Below, piece after piece: positions 29,415 to 36,979 of a DNA stretch of 64,000 nt; within the stretch, counting starts at the first letter, position 1; each line of letters opens with the position of its first letter. The notes under the pieces were generated by a model, which was given only the letters and a program-made list of their open reading frames with translations, made no database searches and was not told the DNA's origin. Where the stretch lies: contig OZ241738.1 in NCBI GenBank assembly GCA_965200925.1, positions 1,550,001-1,614,000 on the forward strand, given 5' to 3'. This DNA is from WTGU01 sp965200925. GTDB taxonomy: Bacteria > Pseudomonadota > Alphaproteobacteria > UBA828. The position numbers and the translations under genes were made by a program.

Positions 29415-31087
29415 GTGCGCGGGCGGCCCCGGCCATCGCGCCCGACGCGCTGCACTTCCTGCCCCTGGGCGGGGCCGGCGAGATCGGCATGAATCTCAAC
29501 CTCTATGCCTGCCAGGGCAAGTGGTTGATGGTCGATCTGGGCATCACCTTCGCCGGCGACGCGCTGCCGGGAGTCGACGTGATCATGCCCGACCCGGCGT
29601 TCATCGAGGAGCGCCGGGGCGATCTGCTGGCCCTCCTTCTCACCCATGCGCACGAGGATCATCTGGGTGCGGTCGCCTATCTCTGGCCCCGGCTGCGGTG
29701 CCCCGTCTACGCCACGCCGTTCGCCGCGGCGATCCTGCGCGAGAAGCTCCGTGACGCCGGCCTGCTAGCGGAGGTGCCGCTGACCGAGATCCCGGTTTCG
29801 GGCGCGCTGACCGTGGGGCCGTTCGTCGTGACGTTCATTTCCCTCACCCATTCAATCCCGGAGCCGAACGCGCTGCTCATCGAGACACCCTACGGGCGCG
29901 TGATGCATACCGGTGACTGGAAGATCGACCCCGATCCCCTGGTCGGTGCCCCTCTCGACGAGGCGGCGTTGAGGCGGGCGGGCGAAGCGGGCGTGCTGGC
30001 CCTCGTCGGCGATTCCACCAACGCGATGGTCGAAGGGGAATCCGGCTCGGAAGCCGAGGTTCGCGCCACGCTCGCGGCGCTGATCGGTGCGCGCGAGCGG
30101 GGCGTCGCCGTCACGCTCTTCGCCTCCAACGTCGCGCGGCTCGAATCGGTGGCCCTGGCAGCGCGCGAAGCGGGACGGGAGCCGGTGCTGGTGGGACGCT
30201 CGTTGAAGCGTTATGTCCGCGCCGCGCGCGAGACCGGCTATCTCGACGGCCTCCGGTTCCTGACGGAGGACGAAGGCGCGGCGCTCCATCGCGAGCAAGC
30301 ACTCTATCTCTGTACCGGCTGTCAGGGCGAACCGCGCGCCGCCATGGCCCGCATCGCCGCCGACAACCATCCGCGAATCGGCCTTTCGGCAGGCGATACG
30401 GTGATCTTTTCGTCGAAGATCATCCCCGGCAACGAGCGCACGATCGGCAACCTGCACAACCGGCTCGTCCGCCGAAGCATCGAGGTCGTCACCGAGGCGG
30501 ACGAGGGCGTTCACGTATCGGGCCATCCTTGCCGCGACGAACTGCGCCGCATGTATCAGTGGGTCAGGCCGCGCATCGCGGTGCCGGTACATGGCGAGGC
30601 GCGCCACATGGAGGCGCACGGCGAATTGGCGCGCGCGCTCCAGGTTCCGGAGCCGGTGCTGGTCGAAAACGGCGACCTGCTGCGGCTCGCGCCCGGCCCC
30701 GCCGCCGTGGTCGAGCGGGCGCGTGTCGGCCGGCTCGCCCTCGACGGAAGCCGGCTCGTCGAGACCGGCCACGCCTCGATCGCCGCGCGGCGCCGATTGA
30801 TGCAGGACGGAACGGTTTCCGTGTTCGTGGTCGTCGACCGGCGCGGGCGCGTCGTGATTCCGCCCCGGATATCGAGCCAGGGCGTTCTGGATGCGGAGAA
30901 GGATGAGGCGGCGCGGTCGGCGCTCGTGGCAGCCGTCGAGGCGGCCGTGGACGGCCAGCCGCCGGCGCGGACCCGCGACGAGGCAGCGCTGCGAGAGGCG
31001 GCGCGGCTCGCCGTCCGGCGTGCGGTCCGCAAGAGCCACGGGAAGCGTCCGGTGATCGACGTGCAGATCGCGCGCGTGCCGGGATGA
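29411..31087 (+). CDS. rnj: Ribonuclease J
   Basis: RNase J is a metallo-beta-lactamase/beta-CASP nuclease acting on mRNA and rRNA 5' ends. The 558-residue protein carries the zinc motif LTHAHEDHLGAV (about 77-88), MHTGDWKIDP, and the beta-CASP and C-terminal signature HVSGHPCRDELRRMYQWV with VPVHGEARHM. Its place after coaX and before mce is the usual alphaproteobacterial one. Start and stop overlap both neighbours by 4 bp. Confidence 0.95.
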   Translation: MSARAAPAIAPDALHFLPLGGAGEIGMNLNLYACQGKWLMVDLGITFAGDALPGVDVIMPDPAFIEERRGDLLALLLTHAHEDHLGAVAYLWPRLRCPVYATPFAAAILREKLRDAGLLAEVPLTEIPVSGALTVGPFVVTFISLTHSIPEPNALLIETPYGRVMHTGDWKIDPDPLVGAPLDEAALRRAGEAGVLALVGDSTNAMVEGESGSEAEVRATLAALIGARERGVAVTLFASNVARLESVALAAREAGREPVLVGRSLKRYVRAARETGYLDGLRFLTEDEGAALHREQALYLCTGCQGEPRAAMARIAADNHPRIGLSAGDTVIFSSKIIPGNERTIGNLHNRLVRRSIEVVTEADEGVHVSGHPCRDELRRMYQWVRPRIAVPVHGEARHMEAHGELARALQVPEPVLVENGDLLRLAPGPAAVVERARVGRLALDGSRLVETGHASIAARRRLMQDGTVSVFVVVDRRGRVVIPPRISSQGVLDAEKDEAARSALVAAVEAAVDGQPPARTRDEAALREAARLAVRRAVRKSHGKRPVIDVQIARVPG

Positions 31088-31488
31088 TCGGGCGCCTGAA
31101 CCACGTCGCCATCGCCGTGCCGGACCTGGCGGCGGCGCGCGCGCTCTACGGCGAAACCCTGGGTGCCGCCGTCTCCGCGCCGCTCGACCTGCCGGATCAC
31201 GGCGTCACGACGGTCTTCGTGACCCTGCCCAACGTGAAGCTCGAACTGCTGCATCCCCTGGGCGCGGACTCGCCGATCACGGGTTTTCTCGCGAAGAACC
31301 CGGCGGGCGGTATCCATCATCTCTGCTACGAGGTCGATGACATCGAGGCTGCCTGCGACCGGCTTCGCGCCGAGGGTGCACGAGTGCTGGGCGACGGCGT
31401 GCCCCGCGCGGGCGCGCATGGCAAACCGGTGTTGTTCCTGCATCCCAAGGATTTCTGCGGCACGCTGATCGAGCTGGAACAGGCTTGA
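31084..31488 (+). CDS. mce: Methylmalonyl-CoA epimerase
   Basis: Mce interconverts (S)- and (R)-methylmalonyl-CoA in propionyl-CoA catabolism. The 134-residue vicinal-oxygen-chelate protein has metal-binding residues in LNHVAIAV (His), HHLCYEVDD (His) and the C-terminal GTLIELEQ (Glu). Length and order match the family. It is coupled by ATGA to the RNase J gene. The mutase genes are not in the window. Confidence 0.93.
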   Translation: MIGRLNHVAIAVPDLAAARALYGETLGAAVSAPLDLPDHGVTTVFVTLPNVKLELLHPLGADSPITGFLAKNPAGGIHHLCYEVDDIEAACDRLRAEGARVLGDGVPRAGAHGKPVLFLHPKDFCGTLIELEQA

Positions 31489-31498
31489 GAGCACCGCC

Positions 31499-31741
31499 AT
31501 GGATCCCTTCGGCATCGTCGTCGTGTTCGTGATCGCCTGGTGGATCGCCTTCTTCGTCACCCTGCCGTTCGGGATCGAGCCGCCCGAAGCGTCGGAACCG
31601 GGGCACGCGCCGGGCGCGCCGCGCCGGCCGCGTCTGTGGATCAAAGCCGCCGTCGCCACCGTGGCCGGCGGCGTGATCACCGGGGCCATCGCAGGCGTCG
31701 TCGCCGCGGGGTGGCTCTCGCTCGAGACCTTCGCCGAATAG
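31499..31741 (+). CDS. DUF1467 family small membrane protein
   Basis: An 80-residue protein with two predicted transmembrane helices (about 5-25 and 50-72), separated by a Pro/Glu-rich and Arg-rich loop. The N-terminal VIAWWIAFFVTLPFGI is characteristic of DUF1467, a family of unknown function usually found between mce and proS in alphaproteobacteria. Here the usual following genes are missing and tag comes next. Confidence 0.88.
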   Translation: MDPFGIVVVFVIAWWIAFFVTLPFGIEPPEASEPGHAPGAPRRPRLWIKAAVATVAGGVITGAIAGVVAAGWLSLETFAE

Positions 31742-31751
31742 AGAGGCCGGC

Positions 31752-32294
31752 ATGACCAGCTATTGTGCGATCGCGCCGGGTCATCCCCATCACGGCCCCT
31801 ATCACGACCTGGAATACGGCTTTCCCGTCCGGGAGGACGATCGCCTGTTCGAGCGCTTGGTGCTTGAAATCAACCAGGCCGGGCTTTCCTGGCTCACCGT
31901 GCTCAAGAAGCGGGCGGCCTTCGCTGCCGCCTTCGACGGCTTCTCGATCGTCCGCGTCGCCGCTTACGGAGACACGGATCGCGCCCGTTTGCTGGCCGAT
32001 GCGGGAATCATCCGCAACCGGCGCAAGATCGACGCGGCCATCGAAAACGCACGGCGCATCCAGACGTTGCAGGCGGCCCATGGGTCCTTTGCCGCCTGGA
32101 TCGACGCCCATCACCCCCGGCCACACGCTGAATGGGTGACGCTCTTTCGCGCCCATTTCGCCTTCACCGGCGGCGAGATCGTCCGCGAGTTCCTGCTCAG
32201 CACCGGCTATCTCGAAGGCGCCCACCGGCCCGAATGCCCGGTCTATGCCGAAATCCTGGAGCGGGTGCCGCCCTGGTCGTGTGCGGATCGATGA
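31752..32294 (+). CDS. tag: DNA-3-methyladenine glycosylase I
   Basis: Tag removes 3-methyladenine from alkylated DNA to start base-excision repair. The 180-residue protein has the zinc ligands of the family: Cys near residue 5 (SYCAIAPG), His in YHDLEYGFP, and the His and Cys in GAHRPECPVY. EINQAGLSWLTVLKKR is a family signature. The C terminus is intact, but the TGA overlaps the first ATG of an IS remnant by 4 bp, so the insertion probably landed at the very end of the gene. Confidence 0.95.
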   Translation: MTSYCAIAPGHPHHGPYHDLEYGFPVREDDRLFERLVLEINQAGLSWLTVLKKRAAFAAAFDGFSIVRVAAYGDTDRARLLADAGIIRNRRKIDAAIENARRIQTLQAAHGSFAAWIDAHHPRPHAEWVTLFRAHFAFTGGEIVREFLLSTGYLEGAHRPECPVYAEILERVPPWSCADR

Positions 32295-33150
32295 CCCGGC
32301 TGATCCCGGCCGCGGCGCGCCCGTCGATCGTGACCGCCTCCGACGCGGCTACGGCGGTCGGCGTCTCCCGCGCCACCCTGTATCGCTGGGGGAAGCTGTC
32401 GCGCCGCAACCGCCTGGAACCCCGGTCGCGCCGCCCGCACAGCCCGCGCGGGCCGGCTTGGTCCGCAGACCTTGTGAGCGCCGTCCGGGAACTGCGCGCC
32501 CACTATCCCATGGAGGGCAAGACCAGGATCGCCGTTCTGCTGCGCCGCGAAGGACACGCCGGCTCCGAGAGCACCGTCGGGCACATCCGCAAGAGGCTCG
32601 TCGCGCAAGGCGCCTGCCCAAGGGACGCAAAGCCACAAGGACCCGGCGAGACCGTCCAACGCGACACCCTGACCATTCCATTCCGGCCAGGGACGCCCCG
32701 TCGTCAAGCAGTTCACCGCCTTGTGCTCCCCCCTCGCCAAGTGGACATGCGCCAAGCTTGGCGCCGCGCCAGCGCACACAACGCCAAGCGCTTCCTCGAC
32801 AAACTCCAGGTCGACCTGCCTTTCCCCGTCTGCCCATCCAGGTCGATAGCGGCTCCGAGTTCAGGGCCGACTTCGAGCGCGAATGCCGCAACCGCAGCAT
32901 CGACCTCCTCGAACGCCCGCCACGATCCCCCCAACTCAACGGTCATGTCGAACGCAACAACGGCGCATGGCGCTACGAGTTTCATGCCTCATGGGATTTG
33001 CCCGATAACGCCCTCGACGACCTCAACCGATGGATCGACGCCTTCGCCGACGGGTTCAACACCTTCCGACCGCCCCAAGCCCTCGACGGACAAACCTCCG
33101 CCCACTATCTTCAATCGCCGACAGCCAAAGAGACACCCACGCCTCATATG
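32291..33150 (+). pseudogene. Broken IS transposase (DDE integrase type)
   Basis: Transposase pieces occur in successive frames. The helix-turn-helix segment AATAVGVSRATLYRW and YPMEGKTRIAVLLRREGHAG lie in the frame of 32291, and ETVQRDTLTIPFRPG with RRASAHNAKRFLDKLQVD also in that frame. VVKQFTALCSPLAKWTCAK is in a second frame. IQVDSGSEFRADFE and LNGHVERNNGAWRYEF are in a third. The catalytic D...D-34-E residues can be traced, but about four frameshifts separate them, so the gene is dead. No terminal inverted repeats or target duplication are evident. Confidence 0.9.
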
Positions 33151-33197
33151 CCCCGAACGAGCACACGGGCTGGACAAGACGCGCGGACGGCGGGAAG

Positions 33198-33569
33198 ATG
33201 CGCCTCATGACCCGTGTGCTCGCGCCCTGCCCCGACCGTCCCAACTGCGTGTGCAGCCGGAGCGACGCGCCCGCTCGGAACCGGATCACGCCCTTCGCCC
33301 TGTCCGGCGACCCGCGCGCCGCCTTCGCCCGCCTGAAGGCCCTGCTGGCGGAGACGCCGCGGACGACCATCGCGGGCGAGGCGGAGGATTACCTCCACGC
33401 CGTCTGCCGCACCCGGCTCGGCTTCGCCGACGATCTGGAGTTCGCGCTCCACCCGGCGGAGCGTGTGATTCACGTCCGCTCCGCCTCGCGAATCGGCTAT
33501 TACGACTTCGGTGCCAACCGCGCCCGCATCGAGGCTCTGCGCCGCCGCTTTCAGGGCGACGCGGCATAG
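33198..33569 (+). CDS. DUF1499 domain protein
   Basis: A 123-residue protein resembling DUF1499, with CPDRPNCVCSRSD near the N terminus, then EDYLHAVCRTRLGFADDLEF and the C-terminal SASRIGYYDFGANRARIEALRRRF. Function is unknown. No signal peptide is evident. ATG at 33198 was chosen, with GGGAAG nearby; ATG at 33207 is an alternative. It begins right after the IS remnant, so its native promoter may have been lost or replaced. Confidence 0.8.
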   Translation: MRLMTRVLAPCPDRPNCVCSRSDAPARNRITPFALSGDPRAAFARLKALLAETPRTTIAGEAEDYLHAVCRTRLGFADDLEFALHPAERVIHVRSASRIGYYDFGANRARIEALRRRFQGDAA

Positions 33570-33725
33570 TCGGAACGCCCGAGCGAAGGTGACATTCGTC
33601 TTTCCGTAGCGTCCCTCCCCCATGGTCGGCCTTTCCCTCGCCACCCGGATGCGGGACGAGGTCGCTTGCCGGCGGCGGTCCACGGGTCGGCGCCGGGGCG
33701 CTTCGGAAAACGGAGGGAGTGAAGG

Positions 33726-34286
33726 ATGCGGATCGAAGACCTGGACATCCCGGCGGTGAAGGTATTGACGCCGACGAAGCACGGCGACCGTCGCGGGTTC
33801 TTCTCCGAGACGTACAACAGACAGGCGCTGGCGAAAGCCGGAATCGACATCGATTTCGTGCAGGACAACCACTCGCTGTCCGCCGAGAGGGGAACCGTCC
33901 GCGGGCTGCACTTCCAGACGCCGCCCTTCGCCCAGGACAAGCTGGTGCGGGTCTTGCGCGGGGCGGTGTTCGACGTGGCCGTCGATCTGCGCCGGGGTTC
34001 GCCCAGCTACGGCGCGCATGTGAGCGTGGTCCTCTCGGCCGAGGCGTGGAACCAGGCCCTGGTGCCGGTCGGCTTCGCCCACGGGTTCATGACTCTCGAA
34101 CCGGACACCGAGGTGGTCTACAAGGTCAGCCGCCATTACGCGCCGGACCACGACAAGGGGCTCCTGTGGAACGACCCGGCGCTCGACATCCCGTGGCCGC
34201 TGCCGGAGGACGAGGCGGTCCTCTCGGACAAGGACCGGAGGCAGCCGCGGCTTGCGGAGGTCGAAACGCCGTTCGCGGCGCGATGA
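33726..34286 (+). CDS. rfbC: dTDP-4-dehydrorhamnose 3,5-epimerase
   Basis: RfbC epimerises dTDP-4-keto-6-deoxyglucose at C3 and C5 in dTDP-rhamnose synthesis. The 186-residue cupin has the catalytic His in TVRGLHFQTPP and the Tyr/Asp region YKVSRHYAPDHDKGLLWNDP. A GGAGGGAG Shine-Dalgarno sequence precedes the ATG. It starts a three-gene sugar-nucleotide operon that lacks rfbA and rfbB, so either those lie elsewhere or the substrate differs. Confidence 0.93.
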   Translation: MRIEDLDIPAVKVLTPTKHGDRRGFFSETYNRQALAKAGIDIDFVQDNHSLSAERGTVRGLHFQTPPFAQDKLVRVLRGAVFDVAVDLRRGSPSYGAHVSVVLSAEAWNQALVPVGFAHGFMTLEPDTEVVYKVSRHYAPDHDKGLLWNDPALDIPWPLPEDEAVLSDKDRRQPRLAEVETPFAAR

Positions 34287-34305
34287 CGCCCGCGGGGAGA
34301 GAATC

Positions 34306-35328
34306 GTGACGCGCGTGCTCGTCACCGGCGCCGGCGGCTATATCGGCACCGTGCTGGTGCCCATGATGCTGGCCGAAGGCTACGCCGTTCGGGCAGTCGA
34401 TCGCTTCTTCTTCGGCCGCGACCTGCTCGCCGATCATGACGGGCTGGAGGTCGTGGTCGAGGATTGCCGGAAGCTCGCGCCTGCCCATTTCGAAGGCGTG
34501 GATGCGGTGGTCGATCTCGCCGCCATCTCCAACGATCCGTCGGGCGAGCTGTTCCAGGAGGCGACGCGCCAGATCAACTGCGAGTCGCGGGTGCGCACCG
34601 CCCGCATGGCCAGGGAGGCCGGCGCGCGGCGTTACGTCCTGCCGTCCTCGTGCAGCATCTACGGCTTCCAGGAAGACGGCGTCGTCGCCGACGAAGGCAG
34701 CCGGACCAACCCGCTGACCACCTACGCGCGCGCGAACGAAATGGCGGAACGGGGGGCGCTGCCGCTGGCGGACGAGCGCTTCTGCGTCGTCGTGCTGCGG
34801 CAAGCCACGGTGTACGGCCTCTCGCCGCGTATGCGTTTCGACCTCGCCATCAACGGCATGACCTTCGGCGCCTGGAAGACCGGCCGGCTGCCGCTGATGC
34901 GCGACGGCGCGCAGTGGCGGCCGATGGTGCATGTCCGCGACACGGCGCGGGCGCAGATGTTCATGCTCGAGGCCGATCCGGCGCGGGTGAACGGGCGGAT
35001 TTTCAACGCAGGCTCCGCCGCCAACGTCTACCAGATCGGCCCGCTCGGCGAGCTCGTCGCCGAGTGCGTTCCGAGGAATGTCGCGATCGAGTGGTATGGC
35101 GATCCGGACCGGCGCAGCTACCGGGTGGCGTTCGACAGGATCGAGGCGCTCGGCTGGCGCGCCGAAAAGACCGCCGCCGACGGCGTGGCGGAGATCTGCG
35201 CGGCGCTGGAGGCCGGCGCCGTCGACAAGACGACCCGGACGCTCACCCTCGACTGGTACAGGGAACTCACGCGCTGGCACCGCATCGTCCGCCAGGTCGA
35301 GATGTACGGGGGCATCGTCGATATATGA
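34306..35328 (+). CDS. NAD-dependent epimerase/dehydratase (extended SDR)
   Basis: A 340-residue short-chain dehydrogenase-type sugar-nucleotide epimerase. The Rossmann motif TGAGGYIG is at 7-14, and PSSCSIYG holds the Ser. Tyr140 lies in TTYARANEMAE, where the usual catalytic YxxxK Lys is replaced by Asn144. Substrate is unknown. The protein lies between rfbC and rfbD and presumably acts on a nucleotide-linked deoxysugar (inference). GTG at 34306 follows a GGGGAGAG site. The stop overlaps rfbD by 4 bp. Confidence 0.85.
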   Translation: MTRVLVTGAGGYIGTVLVPMMLAEGYAVRAVDRFFFGRDLLADHDGLEVVVEDCRKLAPAHFEGVDAVVDLAAISNDPSGELFQEATRQINCESRVRTARMAREAGARRYVLPSSCSIYGFQEDGVVADEGSRTNPLTTYARANEMAERGALPLADERFCVVVLRQATVYGLSPRMRFDLAINGMTFGAWKTGRLPLMRDGAQWRPMVHVRDTARAQMFMLEADPARVNGRIFNAGSAANVYQIGPLGELVAECVPRNVAIEWYGDPDRRSYRVAFDRIEALGWRAEKTAADGVAEICAALEAGAVDKTTRTLTLDWYRELTRWHRIVRQVEMYGGIVDI

Positions 35329-36194
35329 GGGTCCTGTTGCTGGGGCCGAACGGCCAGCTCGGCCACGACGTCCGCCGCGCGCATGCGGAGGCCGGGGAGC
35401 CGTTCGCGCTGGCCCCGCTGGCGCGCGACCGGCTGGACGTGTCGGAACCGGCGACGGTCGAGCGGACCCTGCGGGGCCTCGCGTTCGACGCCCTCGTCAA
35501 TTGCACGGGCTATCACAGGACGGACGAGGTCGAGGACAACGCCGCCCTGGCCTTCGCCGTCAACGCCCACGCGGTGCAGGCGATGGCGCGGGCCTGCGCC
35601 GCGAAGGGAGCGCGCTTCCTGCATGTGAGCACCGACTACGTGTTTGGCGGCGACGCCGCCCGCGATCGGCCCCTCCGCGAGGATGATCCGATCGCGCCGG
35701 TCAACGTCTATGGCGCCTCCAAGGCCATGGGCGAGACCTTGGCGCGCCTGGCCTGCGAAGGCGCCGTCGTCCTCCGCGTGGCCTCGCTGTTCGGCGTGGC
35801 CGGCTCCAGCGGCAAGGGCGGCAACTTCGTCGAGACCATGCTTCGCGTCGCCCGCGAGAAGGGAGCGCTCCGGGTGGTCGACGACCAGACCATGTCGCCC
35901 ACCGCCACCGCCGATGTGGCGCGAATCGTCCTGCGGATGCTGCGGGAGGGAGGCGATGCCGGGGTCTACCATGTGGTCAACGCGGGCACGGCGACGTGGT
36001 TCGCGTTCGCACGCGCGATCATCCGCCGCGCCGGAATCGACGCCGCGGTGATGCCTTGCGCCAGCGCGGACTATCCCACCCGCGCCGCGCGCCCTCGTTA
36101 CAGCGCCCTCGACAACGCCAAGCTTTCCGCCGCCTTCGGCCCCATGCCGCCGTGGCGGGACGCCCTCGACCGCTATCTCCGCACCGGAGGGTAG
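35325..36194 (+). CDS. rfbD: dTDP-4-dehydrorhamnose reductase
   Basis: RfbD reduces dTDP-4-dehydro-L-rhamnose with NAD(P)H to dTDP-L-rhamnose. The 289-residue protein has MRVLLLGPNGQLG as the cofactor loop, HVSTDYVFGGD, the catalytic YGASK in NVYGASKAMGE, and DDQTMSPTATADVA. Length is typical. It is coupled by ATGA to the upstream epimerase, and the operon ends here with an AT-rich promoter region following. Confidence 0.92.
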   Translation: MRVLLLGPNGQLGHDVRRAHAEAGEPFALAPLARDRLDVSEPATVERTLRGLAFDALVNCTGYHRTDEVEDNAALAFAVNAHAVQAMARACAAKGARFLHVSTDYVFGGDAARDRPLREDDPIAPVNVYGASKAMGETLARLACEGAVVLRVASLFGVAGSSGKGGNFVETMLRVAREKGALRVVDDQTMSPTATADVARIVLRMLREGGDAGVYHVVNAGTATWFAFARAIIRRAGIDAAVMPCASADYPTRAARPRYSALDNAKLSAAFGPMPPWRDALDRYLRTGG

Positions 36195-36224
36195 CCGATC
36201 GCGGCGCCTGCCCGCCCGAACATA

Positions 36225-36284
36225 TTGAGAATGGCAAGTCTTTGCCTTGACAAATATTATAATGCTTCCAAATGTCATTCTCAA
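36225..36284 (+). promoter_or_regulatory. AT-rich promoter and inverted operator-like repeats before the peroxiredoxin gene
   Basis: TTGAGAATGGCA (36225-36236) and TGTCATTCTCAA (36273-36284) form an inverted repeat matching at 11 of 12 positions, 36 bp apart. Between them lie TTGACA (36247-36252) and TATAATG (36258-36264), plus GGCAA/TTGCC at 36233-36246. TTGACA and TATAAT are too close to be one promoter, so at least one promoter element or operator is embedded. The TTATAAT and GAGAATG half-sites resemble Fur-superfamily (PerR/Fur/Irr) operators; this is an inference. Confidence 0.55.
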
Positions 36285-36309
36285 ACCCATTCCCGAAGGA
36301 GAGAGCGCC

Positions 36310-36840
36310 ATGCGCGTGCCCGACGTGACCTTCAAGACTCGCGTCCGCGACGAGAGCGTCGCGGGGCCGAACCCGTATCGCTGGCAGGATCGCACCAGCG
36401 CCGACATCTTCGGCGGGCGGCGGGTGGTGCTCTTCGCCCTTCCCGGCGCCTTCACGCCCACCTGCAGCAGCACCCACCTGCCGGGCTACGAGGCGCTGCA
36501 CGATCGCTTCCTCACCGCCGGCGTCGACGAGGTGATCTGCCTCTCCGTCAACGACGCCTTCGTGATGCACCACTGGGGGAGGCATCTCGGGATCGAGCGG
36601 GTCACCCTGCTGCCGGACGGCTCCGGTGCTTTCACCCGCCTCATGGGGATGCTCGTGGACAAGGACAATCTCGGCTTCGGGATGCGCAGCTGGCGTTATT
36701 CGATGCTGGTCGAGGACGGCGCGATCACGAAGATGTTCGTGGAGCCCGGCTTGGCCGACAACGCGGCCGGCGACCCCTTCGAGGTCTCCGGCGCCGAAAC
36801 CATGCTCGCCCACGTGACGCGGCACCCCCGCGCCGCCTGA
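36310..36840 (+). CDS. Peroxiredoxin, Prx5 type
   Basis: A 176-residue thiol peroxidase reducing hydrogen and organic peroxides. The peroxidatic Cys52 lies in the Prx5 motif PGAFTPTCSSTHLPGYE, preceded by VVLFALPG. RSWRYSMLVEDG carries the conserved Arg. Cys77 is the other Cys nearby; reductant is probably glutathione or glutaredoxin, as in bacterial Prx5 (family knowledge). AAGGAGAG precedes the ATG. The AT-rich dyad-containing promoter upstream suggests redox or metal control. Confidence 0.92.
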   Translation: MRVPDVTFKTRVRDESVAGPNPYRWQDRTSADIFGGRRVVLFALPGAFTPTCSSTHLPGYEALHDRFLTAGVDEVICLSVNDAFVMHHWGRHLGIERVTLLPDGSGAFTRLMGMLVDKDNLGFGMRSWRYSMLVEDGAITKMFVEPGLADNAAGDPFEVSGAETMLAHVTRHPRAA

Positions 36841-36920
36841 ACCGCTCCTTGCGGCCCTCCGATGCGCGCCGGGACCCGCGCACCGGGACGACGCATTGAA
36901 ATCGCGCGATTGACGGCCCG

Positions 36921-36979
36921 TCCATTTCGGAGCACCTTCCGGTTTGACTTGATCAATTCGGAAGACGTTCCGAAATGGA
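36921..36979 (+). promoter_or_regulatory. 59-bp extended palindrome overlapping the ATPase gene start
   Basis: TCCATTTCGGA (36921-36931) is the exact inverse of TCCGAAATGGA (36969-36979). Inside, CTTCCG (36936-36941) mirrors CGGAAG (36959-36964) about the same centre, 36950. The 3' half is itself a tight dyad, TTCGGAA-GACG-TTCCGAA. TTGATCAA lies near the middle. The ATG of the next gene (36975) is inside the right arm. It looks like paired operators that would control, or a hairpin that would mask, the ATPase start. Confidence 0.65.

Noticed and set aside
33570..33725. Intergenic region before rfbC examined for promoter or operator
   Set aside because: No convincing -35/-10 pair, dyad or repeat was visible.
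36247..36263. TTGACA and TATAAT read as one sigma-70 promoter
   Set aside because: They are only 5 bp apart, far less than the 16-18 bp needed; they are reported as elements of a compact regulatory region instead.
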